64,000 nucleotides of DNA, from positions 6,616,898 to 6,680,897 of the forward strand of contig NC_058060.1 of NCBI RefSeq assembly GCF_020085105.1. The letters are read 5' to 3'. Made by a program: the position numbers and the translations under genes. Of the stretch, positions 49,601-59,419 are shown piece by piece. The notes beneath the pieces were generated by a model. The model was given only the letters and a program-made list of their open reading frames with translations, did no database searches and was not told where the DNA came from. This DNA comes from Siniperca chuatsi (taxonomy: Eukaryota; Chordata; Actinopteri; Centrarchiformes; Sinipercidae). Every line of letters begins with the position of its first letter. Position 1 is the stretch's first letter.

Positions 49601-52600
49601 AAGATATTGTGGTCTCTGCTGATGGTACAACACAGACACGTACACACCTGCTAACGTACAGAAAACCACACTGCAGTTTCTAAGGAAATGGAGTTGAACC
49701 ACCCACTGTGGGTGGATGTGAGGGGGACTTTTCTCAAATCATGCTCTGAAATCTTTGAAGCACAGCACTTTCCTGCCTTAGATATATGTGTTGTGTGTGT
49801 GTGTGTCAAAGAAAAAGAAAACTAACAGCAGCTGAGTGTGACTAAGGCAGACACTGACGAGCAGAAGGCTGCTCTCTAGTGGTGGTTTTGCTATGCTTTT
49901 AGTCTCACTGACCCTTCATTCAACATAATACAGTATTTTATTTTCTGAACTCAGAAGTATTGGGATCAAATTAATTTTTAAATTATGCTAATATTTGAAT
50001 ACTCACATGTTTTTTTTTTTTTTTTTTAGGTTTTTTAAAATCACAGTTCTATAGCCACAGTGTTTTAATACAGACTTTTATTACAGGCCTACAATGGTCA
50101 AGTAAAGAACAAACAAAACCGTGAACCAGTGAACCAGCCATTTCAAAGAGTACACTACCCACTAAAACTGTGGAAAAGGATTCCCAAATGGTTTAGTAAT
50201 AATGCTGAATATGTGCACAAATCAAAAAATACATGAGTTTTGGATATATCGGCCATAGAGATATCTGCATTTTCTGAATATAATGGGACTATATGGCACT
50301 CAGCTTGTTGTGCTCAAAGCGGCAAAAAAAAAAAAAAAACTCACAACAAGGACTGTGGATTATCTTGAATAACCGGGTCATGATTTCTGGAAAGAGACAT
50401 TGTTGTTGAGTTAAAAAAAAAAAAAAATTATATTAAAAAAATGCAGACATCTCTATGGCCATTATCTCCAAAACTCGGCATCTCACACCAAAACAATCTA
50501 GATGGATAAATAGCACTACAGGTAAGAGGGAAAATATGTATTTTAACTGAGAACTGAGCATTTAAGAGCATGAAGGACACAAAAAGGCTTGGACTGGCAT
50601 CAAGAGGTTTATACTTATGCTTTTCTAGAAATATATACTGTACAAAACAATAGTGGGATGCTTACACTATTGATAGATAGCATTGAAAATATGATTCCCT
50701 TACTTAATGACGTATTTAACACAACCAATTTACATAAGGATTCATACTAAAACACATAATAATCTGAAAGCAGCCTACTGATAAATCCAATAATTTGATA
50801 TCAATATCAAAGAACCATAATATACAGAACTAAATACAAATATATTACAAGTAGGTCATGTGCAGTTTAAGTGAAACAAGGTAGATATAACTGCTCATGA
50901 AGCCCATGTGGGGACACCGAGCCCAGGCTAAATTTCCAAGTGAATATTACAACACAGCCGCTGCTGCAGTATAGTTTTCCTTCATAGGTGGTAGCATGTC
51001 CTATTTGGCTGGCCCAGAGCAGGACACTTAATATCTATCCAGTCATTCCTTTTAAGTCATTCTGGAAAATATGGCAAGCTGAAAAATATAAAGTATTTCA
51101 ATATTCACTTTAGTTTAGTGTACTGACTGCACTTGTATTGGAAGTCTCTACACTCCCAACGCTGAATGAATAGCCACAGCAAAGCCCCATTAAAACGTGT
51201 AGAACAGTAGTAATTCTGTATGTTCTCTACAGGGTGGCAATGAAGAGCACAGAGCTGCTGTACCTGTACGGAGTGCTGGACCCGCGGGTGCGTTGCCTGG
51301 TGTTCACTGTGCGCTGTTGGGCCAGAGCCCACGGCATCACCAGCAGCATCCCCGGGGCCTGGATCACCAACTTCTCCCTCACCGTCATGGTGCTCTTCTT
51401 CCTGCAGAGGAGGAGCTCTCCCCTTATCCCCACCCTGGACCACCTCAGGGACCTTGCAGGTACCATTCTTCTAACCCCATTCCCACAATAGTGACATCTA
51501 CTGACCCCAGCCCCTCCACCATAACCTCCAAACCATCAAAAACTGGGATTAGGGGTGGGCGATATGACGAAATATATACCATGAGATTATGCAAATTTCT
51601 CTACTGTCATAGATTTTGCTCTACAGTTTATACCATGGTATTTATTTCCTTAATATTTGTGTATTAGATTGTTGTGGGCAATGATACAAACAATTAGCAC
51701 AACTGCTGTCTGGTAATATTGGATTTTCATATGATTTTTGCATTTGTATGATGATGTACCTTGAATTGTCAGGTATTTAATTCTCTGGGTAAGCTAAAAA
51801 CATATAGACCACTCTGGTTATTGTATCCATAAACATTTTTTCCAATTGATTTCCTAGAAATATTACTATAGAATGGTATTTATCAATTTTGTGGTATAAA
51901 ATTAGGTATACTGTGATAGAGGATTTTTATCCATATCACCCAACCCTAACTGGGAAGGTGCAAAAAAACATAAAAGAAAGAAAAGCAGAGACTTTTATAG
52001 AGAACAAAACACTCATATAATCATTTATATACTATAAAAAATAAAACAAATGAATGGTTCAAATGAATTAATGGTGTGTTGTTTTGCACCATGCATTCAA
52101 CTTCATTGAGGTTTCCATAGAAAGTATGTCAATAAAAATATAACCACTGGGTAAGGTCAGATTAATATGGGGTTTTCCATCCAGTACAGCTTCGGTCAGA
52201 CCAGTAAATAAGATGTGTTGCTGTAGATTTGATAATGCAAAAGAAGAGTCATCAATCAAAAGCAATAACTCAATAAGGTCAATAAGGTGTTTTTAGTGTC
52301 AAGGAAGACACCAGCCTCCAAAATCCTGCAACCCCAATACATGTGTAAAAATGTGGCAATTTGGTCACTCAAATTCACACAGTGGGGAGGAGATACGTTT
52401 AATAAAATAATGATTATTTGGAGTTAAATACATTTTATGGAAGAGTTTGAAATGCAACAGTTTATTAGGGCTGTGACTAATGATTATTTACATTGATTGA
52501 TTGATTTACATTGATTCATTGGTTTGGGTGCCCAGGGACTGGTTGAATACATGATTTATGAATGAATGAATTTTAGGGAGTGTATAGAAAGTGGGTCGTA

Positions 52601-55600
52601 CTGGGTGTTGCTGCCACATGAAATCAAATTCAAGGCTTTACTAAGAGAATTTGAAGAATTGAAGAGTAGGGTCACAACTTAGGGGTCTGTAAAAGTCACT
52701 ATTTCCAAGTTGGCGCAAAATTTCAATTCTATAAGTTTCCTTATTTAAAACCACCACTGCTCCTAATTTATCGTCACTCCTTATAACTATAGAATTATCA
52801 TTGGACAAACTACCAGGTGCTTGGCGCTCTTTTAAAGATAAATCTTTATTCATATTAATCATTTTTGAACAAGGATGAGATCTCCTGGTCTACTATTCTA
52901 CAGAAAGTGGCAACTGAGGGATTTCTGACTGGGGGAATAAAGGTACTTTTGTATTTTAAATTAGGCATAATATGTGTAAGGTCAACAGGTAAAGGAGGGG
53001 AATATTGCGTATGAAGGGATGGGGAAGGTCTATTGTCAAAAAACGCTCATAGTTTAACAGATCTAAAGAACTTGAATAATTCTGTTCTGGTCTGAAAAGA
53101 GTTAGCAGTCTTAAAAGGAACAAAAAATAAAACCTTTGACAATACCAACATTATTTTCATTACAGATTAATCTGCAGATTATTTTCTCAATTAATCAAAT
53201 AGTCGCTTGATCTATAATATGTCAGAAAATTTGCTAAATCCCATGGCGATGTCATCAGATGTTCAGATTGTTTTGTCTAACCAACAGTCCAAAACCAATG
53301 GATATTCAGTTTATTACCAAGAATAACTTAAACTATTAATCAATTATCAAATGAGTTGCTTATAATGGGTTAATCGACTAATCGTTTTAACTTTAACCTA
53401 ATTATTTCAGCTATACAATTTATGATCAGGATTTCAAGAGAGGAAGTTCTCAAGGGATTTTGGCTTGCGACCCCTTAAAACGAAGCCGTGTCTACTTGCG
53501 ACCTCATCACATATGTGTCTACCAGTTGTGACTAGTTGACCAGTGACATTTTTCTCTTGTTTGGAAAGGTAAAGTTATTCAATAATTCACAAAAAACAAA
53601 GATTAAAAGAAAGTGTGAAAAGCAAACGTGTTTTTTGTGCTTTCCTATCCTGTTGAGCTGGCCGGTAACCCTGCTGCTCTAGAGTATCTCTTCTCTTACT
53701 CGGGGCTTTCTCAATGCTTCTTTGACCTGTCCGTGACTTTATGAATATAACTGTAGCCAACAGCGGCATTTCAATGTCAGGTATGAGCCAGCAACCTTGG
53801 TACCAACCTAGAGTACCAAGCACTTCCTTCATCAGCAGCCCGGCGTGTCTGCAGGTGTTTTATTCCTACAATCCCAGTGGTTTCCATTTTGCCTCTGTAG
53901 ATGACTTAAGAGCATACCTTACTTTTTTGTCACCATGTATACATTTGTAATGAATGTGTCCTGTGATAATGTAACCACCAGCACACCAGTCTGCCCGCGA
54001 GTCCACTGCAGCTCCTCCATCACTGTCTCTTTCCCTCTCTCTGTCACCTTGTGCTGCCTGATAATTGCCTTCCAAAAGCAATCTACGCCCCCTCCCCCTT
54101 CCCCCTCCCCCCTCCCCGGCCTCTTTTAGCAAAGACTCTATCACACAGAGTGCTTACAGGACAATAAAAGGCCCATCACTCTGGGAAGGTTGATGACCCC
54201 ACCTCCTCCGGACATACAGGCAGCTATTTAAACAGTGGTGTAACACACAGACACACATACCACCTCAACGTCCACCATCGTTGTGAAAGAGACTGGTAAC
54301 AAGGGCATTGTTGGAGAAGTAAACCAGCCAAGCCTTTTTTCTTTTCTTTGACCACCTTCATACATACACATGTAGATGCACCTGCTCTCTCTCCTTTCCC
54401 CTGTCTTTCTGTTTCCTCTCCATGAATGCACCAGCACCATCCATCTGTGTCTTGTTTATGACCATTGTAGGCCTGTGAAGGCATTTACCTTGTATCCCCG
54501 CTCTCGTCCCACAAGGTCCCGCGGACAAGAGCGTGATTGAGGGGAATGACTGCACGTTTGTCAGCGACTTCAGCAAGATCAAGCTCCAGCGCAACACAGA
54601 AACACTAGGTGAGCACGAGTGTGTAGAATCAGAGCTGCAGGGCTACATTTCAGTTTGAGTGATAGCAGTGTTTCTGTTAGCGGCTAACTTGACTTGTCTT
54701 GCTTTGTCTCAGAGCAACTGCTGTGTGAATTCTTTGAGTTCTACGCCACTTTTGCATTCAGCAAGATGTCCATAAATATCAGAAAGGTATGTATGATTAT
54801 TTATATCCATTTAAAGTCCCTTGTAATGAAAGAATTTGCCCAATGATGACAATTATCTTTTGATTATTTAGCTCATCTTAAAGCGGCTTTTTATAATAAC
54901 AATTTATCAAATGACGCCCGTAATGTAAAACCTACAGAGAATTGTCACCTGACTCTGAAGCTCCTCTCAGCTTTATGGAGCTTTTATAATGAGTGTCAGC
55001 TCATTGTTTAGCTGTCTGTCCCACAACTTTACTCTCACCGCTCTCATAGCGTCCCACTGCACACTACCTGCTCAGCACCAAACATCAGACACACACAGTT
55101 AGTGAATAGCTGGTGAACATAGCATTTAGCAGCTTGAGAGCCAGATATTTCCTTCAGGAGTTGGTGGAGACCAAGAACAGAGCTAAAAGAGAGTGAATAT
55201 TGGACTTACACAGTGATGTTGATAGGTGCACGTCCTGCGTCGCTGACGCGTTAAAGGGACAGTTCACCCCAAAATCTGTTCTGGAGATAATGACCGTAGA
55301 GATGTCTGCATTTTTTAATATAATGGGGCTTGTGGTGCTCAAAGCTGGAAAAAAAAGTATGTCTCTTTCCAGAAATCATGACCCAGTTACTCAACATAAT
55401 CCACAGACCTTGTTGTGAGGTTGTTTTTTTTTTAGCGCTTGGCCCATTGAGCACCACAAGCTGAGTACCATATAGTCCCATTAAATTCAGAAAATGAATA
55501 AATATGAATGAATATTTTTGATTTTGGGGTGAACTGTCCCTTTTTAAAATCTGAAAGGACGCTGTAAACTCCCTATCGACGCGTCCAGGGGGCTCAACCT

Positions 55601-58600
55601 ATTTTTTCCCTGGTAATGCTACATTGTGAACAACAAATCTGTGTTGAAATCATAGAAATAAACAAAAGAAACCTCTCTGTCAAAAACCCTTTTTCCTACC
55701 ATCTGCGCAAATATCTCTCCAGCACCAAACAGGAAACCAGGTAGTTACTTTTGCTAAAAAAACTCCTTAAATACCATCTCTCACACACAGACACATGATA
55801 GACGTCGAATTAACAGTGTTATGAGTTGGTGTTTAATCGATTAATCGGTAAAATAGTCGATAGATTAGTCGATAGAAAAATAATCGTTAGTGGCAGCCCT
55901 ACTACTTTCCTAATTAAACATGATGTGCTGTATGGTGTTATTAATGACTCATGATGAAACTTGAAAGCTCAGCATTCTCGTTGCCCTTTAGCTTCCCTTT
56001 TTATAAGTCACATGTACATTTATTCACCCAGAAAAAGTTAATATTTCTCTGTATAATATGACCTCTTTCTGTCAGCTGCTGTGTCTGCAGTGTATTTACA
56101 GATTTGGGATTTTATTTGTTTGTTGTTTTAACATACATGAATATAACCATAATTATAACCATATAACTTCAAAAATGAGTTTAACACTACAATTTGTCAA
56201 AAACACTAATTTTATTGGGGACCCCCTCAAATGACCACCTGTGGGTCCCGGGGACTCACTACATTGAAAACCTATCCACAGCACTGCTTACATCAGGTGG
56301 ACGCAGACATGACTCCAAATGAATGATAATGTTGCTCCGTAACTACTGGATGTGTAAATAAGCAACTGTTTGCCAGAAAGTTCGCCATATCATCTTAAAA
56401 GGTGATAATATGTCACTGTTGTCTTCAAAACGCGCAAGTTGAAAAAGATTAAATAGATGACCCAGTAACATTTCTGTAACATTTACAACACAGTCATCTG
56501 GACACTGTTTTCAGAATCAAGACGTTTCGGCTCCCATCCGGAAGTCATTCTCGATTGTGAAAAAATGGAACAATTGAGAATGACTTCCGGATGGGAGCCG
56601 AAATGTCTTGATTCTGAAAACAGTGTCCAGATGACTACGACTGAAACCTTTTCTACTATAGAACACTCCTGGATGAATGAGGGACTACACCGACTTACAA
56701 CACAGTACAAGTCTGAGTTGAATGCTGTCAGATTAACATAAAAGCTGCAGCAGCACGAGGTTAGATAGACATGCACAGAGAGAAATTAAACGCATGTCAT
56801 GTTCGCCTTATTAAGACTGCTAATAGTACTACTAGTATAATAAATCTATCACTTATTATATAATATATTATATTCACTTATTCACACAGAAATGTTTAAT
56901 AAATCACGAGACACTGTAACTGAGCTAATTTTAAGTTGTTGATAGTCCATAAAAAAGATCTTTACCCTCACGGTGCAGGATCAAATAAGTATGTTTTCTA
57001 AATAAGTTCCATCCTCACAGTTGAAGCTGGACCAATAAATTGGCCGGGCCGATATCGGCTGATATCAGCTGGTTGCCGATACATCGGACATTAAGTAATA
57101 AGAAATGTCAGTACACAAACGCCAAAGATTTGTAATTTTTAAAAAGTGTCAGGGTTATTTTGTTTGTCCACCAGAGAGCACTGACCATTCTTTAAAATAA
57201 GAAATTTAAGGGATCCTGATCAAAAATGTTTGGGTATGTTATGTGTTTATGTAATAAAGTGGATATTGGCCATAAATTTAACTCTGACATACCTTTATTG
57301 ATAAAGGCCTCAAAAATCCAGTACCAGTCAGGCTCTACTCACAAAATGGTCCTTCCAGTCCTTAGGCCATCCTGCTACTTGGATGGCTTCTAATCTGACT
57401 TGAAAATCAAACCATTGCATCACTGAAACCAGAGCATAAAGAAAAATCTATTCGGAAAGAACTTCAGCACTAAAGGAAACCCAGTTGAGCCTCCTTTCAA
57501 TGTTTCCTCCCAGCCCCAGAGCTGAGTTTCAGCAGAGAAATCTGTTGGTAATAAAGGCAGTGTTTGGTGCATGGCGTCTTCCCACACACACAGATGACAG
57601 CTGTCCTTGTCATATGTGATTGATGCCGGCCCCACGGGGCCCGGCCCCCTTGAACTTAGATCCCAATTAGAAGCTCCACCAGGCTAAGTGTAAACAAACA
57701 CATATTTATTCTATTTAGACCCATTATCAGCCTGTTTGTGCCTGCGTAATACTTTTTATAGGCACTGAAATAGTGTCCACTGTGGACCTTTGAGTTTTTA
57801 TAAATAAAATGGAAAAGAAAGATCAAAAAGGGTTGGAAATCTGTTTCCAAATCATGTCTGAAAGGTAATATCAGGGGGAGTATTCAGGGCTATTTTTTCC
57901 TCTCTAGCTGTACAGGATAGTTAATTAACCTACCTCTAAAAATGTGTAATATTAAATAATATCCTATTCATCACCTATTGCTTTTGCCACTTTAAATTTA
58001 GTTGATGAAGTAGGTGTTCATGCTTTGGTGGCACATTATATGAGATGCAGGGATTTTGCTAGTTCTTGGAGTTTAATGAATTGATGCCTCTGTGAAAGAG
58101 AGACCCTACAGCCTAATATGTGAGACTAATATCAAGTTTGACACAGCAGAGGAAAGCTGCAGGTAGACTGTAGCCGTGACCCATGCATATAGGCTTTCAC
58201 CAGTTTCACAACAGCCATAAATCTGCTTAACTGTGTTAGAATTCTTCAGTTCACTCCCCTCCTCTGATTGATGGCTTTATGTTGCCATCTCCTGTCCCTC
58301 CCGCCCCCCACAGCTCCATCCCTTTATCCCTCTAGCCCCTTTACTGTCAGGCTTTAGGCAGGATACGGCATGCAAAGTACCATGGAAGGTTCTTGACTTC
58401 TCTCTGACCCACATATTGATGGTTCATTTGATGGCCACGACTGCTAGACAGAGGTACAGATCATATATGCTTTCATTGCTAACACATCCGGTGTGCATAA
58501 ATGGTTTTCATATCAGTCTAGCTCAGTCTTACCATTTTTTTCTTCCCTTTTCCAAATTCTTGTCCCTTTTCACAACTCAAGTCAAATTGTCTTCCAGAGC

Positions 58601-59145
58601 CATGTCCATGTCTCTCCCTCTCCCATCTGCTAGCCTGTGGAGAGGTGTTCCAGTCAGCTAGAAGTGCCCCAGATACAGCAGCAAAGAGCTAAACCATGAC
58701 CAACAAGATAGATGGACTGTAACATACAGTACATATGGGCCTTATGGCTGCTGCAGCTCAGGAATGTGTTTTCATCTGCCAGCATTGTCCCCTTCCCTCT
58801 CTCTAGGGCAAAGAGCAGAACAAGCCGGAGGTAGCCCCGCTGCACATCCAGAACCCGTTCGAAACCTCTCTGAATGTCAGCAAGAACGTCAATGCCACAC
58901 AGCTAGACCGCTTTGTGGCTTTGTGTCAGGAGAGCTCCTGGCTGCTCCAGCAGAGTGGAACCAACACACCCAGATGTGGTAATGAAGGCAACACTCTCAC
59001 ACCTTGGGGACTCGCTACCCTCCTCCTGCCCTCCCAGGTTGCAGGGATCAAAAGTCGCAAGAAAAGGAGAAGGGAGCCGGCCAGTGAGAGGATCAAGAGC
59101 TTGCTGGAATCATTGAAGAATAACAATCAGCAAAAGAAAAGCTAA
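44232..59145 (+). CDS. mtpap: Mitochondrial poly(A) polymerase, nine exons
   Basis: Exons are 44232-44382, 44961-45127, 45263-45496, 46934-47158, 49021-49232, 51233-51459, 54516-54608, 54713-54786 and 58807-59145. They join to 1722 bases (573 residues; human 582) with GT-AG introns and consistent phases. The first 25 residues are rich in Arg, Lys and hydrophobics with no acidic residue, as expected of a mitochondrial presequence. An RNA-binding-like domain lies near residues 75-135. The nucleotidyltransferase palm follows with [16 protein letters not shown]; Asp242 and Asp244 form the DxD metal site, and Asp324 in GFQCDLT is the likely third carboxylate. The PAP-associated central part contains [10 protein letters not shown], and [10 protein letters not shown] is in the last exon. 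In the family the enzyme acts in the mitochondrial matrix, adding poly(A) to mitochondrial mRNAs and completing some stop codons. The ATG at 44232 has G at -3 and +4. An upstream in-frame ATG at 44202 lies inside the NRF1 site and is less likely. The gene is divergent from map3k8. Confidence 0.97.
45735..46330 (+). mobile_element. Tc1-like transposase N-terminal fragment in mtpap intron 3
   Basis: The plus-strand frames read [37 protein letters not shown], then [20 protein letters not shown] and [16 protein letters not shown]. These are the paired helix-turn-helix DNA-binding domains of a Tc1 family transposase. Stops (after RDARA and at 46266) and frameshifts break it, and the catalytic DDE domain is absent or unrecognisable. 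It lies in the sense direction within the 1437-base intron 3 (45497-46933). Confidence 0.8.
46440..46575. repeat. Possible second DNA-element end in mtpap intron 3
   Basis: GGTCCAAAATCTTCCATAGG, GTTGAGATCTGGTGATACTC and AAACCATTCGGTGAGCCCTA resemble the terminal region of another fish DNA transposon family, from memory. Tentative. Confidence 0.4.
46627..46668. repeat. TG/TA dinucleotide microsatellite in mtpap intron 3
   Basis: About 16 TG units followed by four TA units. Confidence 0.95.
48260..48730. mobile_element. hAT-type MITE with nested repeat in mtpap intron 4
   Basis: The ends read AGCTGAAACAATTAATCAC and TAGTTAGTTGCAGCCC. The interior has GATAATCGATTAATATTTTA, TTTGGACTGCTGGTCAGAC and TTTATAGACCAAACTC. 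A related, opposite copy is at 53150-53410. Inside it (about 48310-48455) is a different repeat end: GTGTGTGAAAGGGTGAATGG followed by TATATAAATGCAG. Confidence 0.65.
50230..50500. repeat. Fold-back MITE copy in mtpap intron 5
   Basis: ATATAATGGGACTATATGGC, GACTGTGGATTATCTTGAAT, and TCATGATTTCTGGAAAGAGA match the element at 55255-55543. Two poly(A) runs (50325-50339, 50411-50427) are inside. Confidence 0.7.
51549..51947. mobile_element. hAT-like MITE with perfect 8-bp target duplication, mtpap intron 6
   Basis: The inverted ends are AGGGGTGGGCGATATG (51551-51566) and, on the other strand, AGGGTTGGGTGATATG. The octamer AACTGGGA occurs immediately outside both ends (51541-51548 and 51948-51955). 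399 bases, no transposase. The 8-bp duplication is the hAT signature. Confidence 0.85.
52640..53150 (-). mobile_element. Penelope-like element fragment in mtpap intron 6
   Basis: Minus-strand frames give [39 protein letters not shown] and, after a stop and frameshift, [20 protein letters not shown], then [20 protein letters not shown] and YRPLSCDPT. The [16 protein letters not shown] block followed by RQLGNSDFY fits the N-terminal RT region of Penelope-like elements. The RT catalytic core and the GIY-YIG domain were not found. It lies antisense to mtpap. Confidence 0.7.
53150..53410. repeat. hAT-type MITE copy in mtpap intron 6
   Basis: ATTTTCATTACAGATTAATC, TTTTCTCAATTAATCAAATA, CCAACAGTCCAAAACCAATG and GGGTTAATCGACTAATCGTT match the family at 48260-48730 in reverse. 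Confidence 0.7.
54870..55110. repeat. MITE-like repeat, family F1, copy 4, mtpap intron 8
   Basis: The reverse complement contains AATGAGCTGACACTCATTAT, AAGCTCCATAAAGCTGAGAG and ACAATTCTCTGTAGGTTTTA. Same family as the window edge. Confidence 0.6.
55255..55543. mobile_element. Fold-back MITE flanked by TTAA, mtpap intron 8
   Basis: The left end GGGACAGTTCACCCCAAAAT (55256 on) pairs with the right end ATTTTGGGGTGAACTGTCCC (55520-55540). Internal parts pair too (TGTGGTGCTCAAAGC against GAGCACCACA). TTAA flanks at 55251-55254 and 55544-55547 fit a piggyBac-type target site. No ORF. Confidence 0.75.
56492..56636. repeat. Near-perfect 61-bp inverted repeat, mtpap intron 8
   Basis: 56492-56552 and 56576-56636 are reverse complements with one difference (ACG against ACA in the AGAC-TTTCGG block). 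A 23-base spacer contains five further pairable bases. The motif GGAGCCGAAA(T/C)GT next to GATTCTGAAAACAGTGTCC resembles terminal repeats of Penelope-like elements, which often occur inverted. Confidence 0.9.
57000..57260. repeat. GCCGATATCGG-type MITE, mtpap intron 8
   Basis: AATTGGCCGGGCCGATATCG, GGTTGCCGATACATCGGAC and GTTATTTTGTTTGTCCACC are typical of a teleost MITE. Ends are not resolved. Confidence 0.55.
57260..58806 (+). other. Distal mtpap intron 8, mostly unique sequence
   Basis: No recognised element. A GC-rich palindromic spot lies at 57626-57652 (GCCGGCCCCACGGGGCCCGG). The intron ends in TCCCTCTCTCTAG at 58806. Confidence 0.55.
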
Positions 59146-59409
59146 GAGTCTTGGGAGATCTCAGAAATCAGCTCCATCCTCTTACTATTACTTTAACTCA
59201 TTCATTGGTGGACACCTTCTGGTGTTATTGTCTGAAGCCTCACTGAGGAGGTGAGGAGCAGCTTTTGCAGTGGAACTCATCTGCTGGACTATAGTTCCAA
59301 ATGTGGACACTGGAGGGAGTTACTGAGGCCTGTATGTGCATTTGTTTGGGACCTGGAATAAGGGAGTGATAACTGGGTACTTTACTGTAGACTTACCTAC
59401 TTTGTTGTT

Positions 59410-59415
59410 AATAAA
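59410..59415 (+). terminator. Candidate mtpap polyadenylation signal
   Basis: AATAAA lies 265 bases after the mtpap stop codon, and no canonical hexamer was noticed earlier in the presumed 3' UTR. This would give a short 3' UTR. Cleavage site and use are not visible from sequence. Confidence 0.55.
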
Positions 59416-59419
59416 GCCA

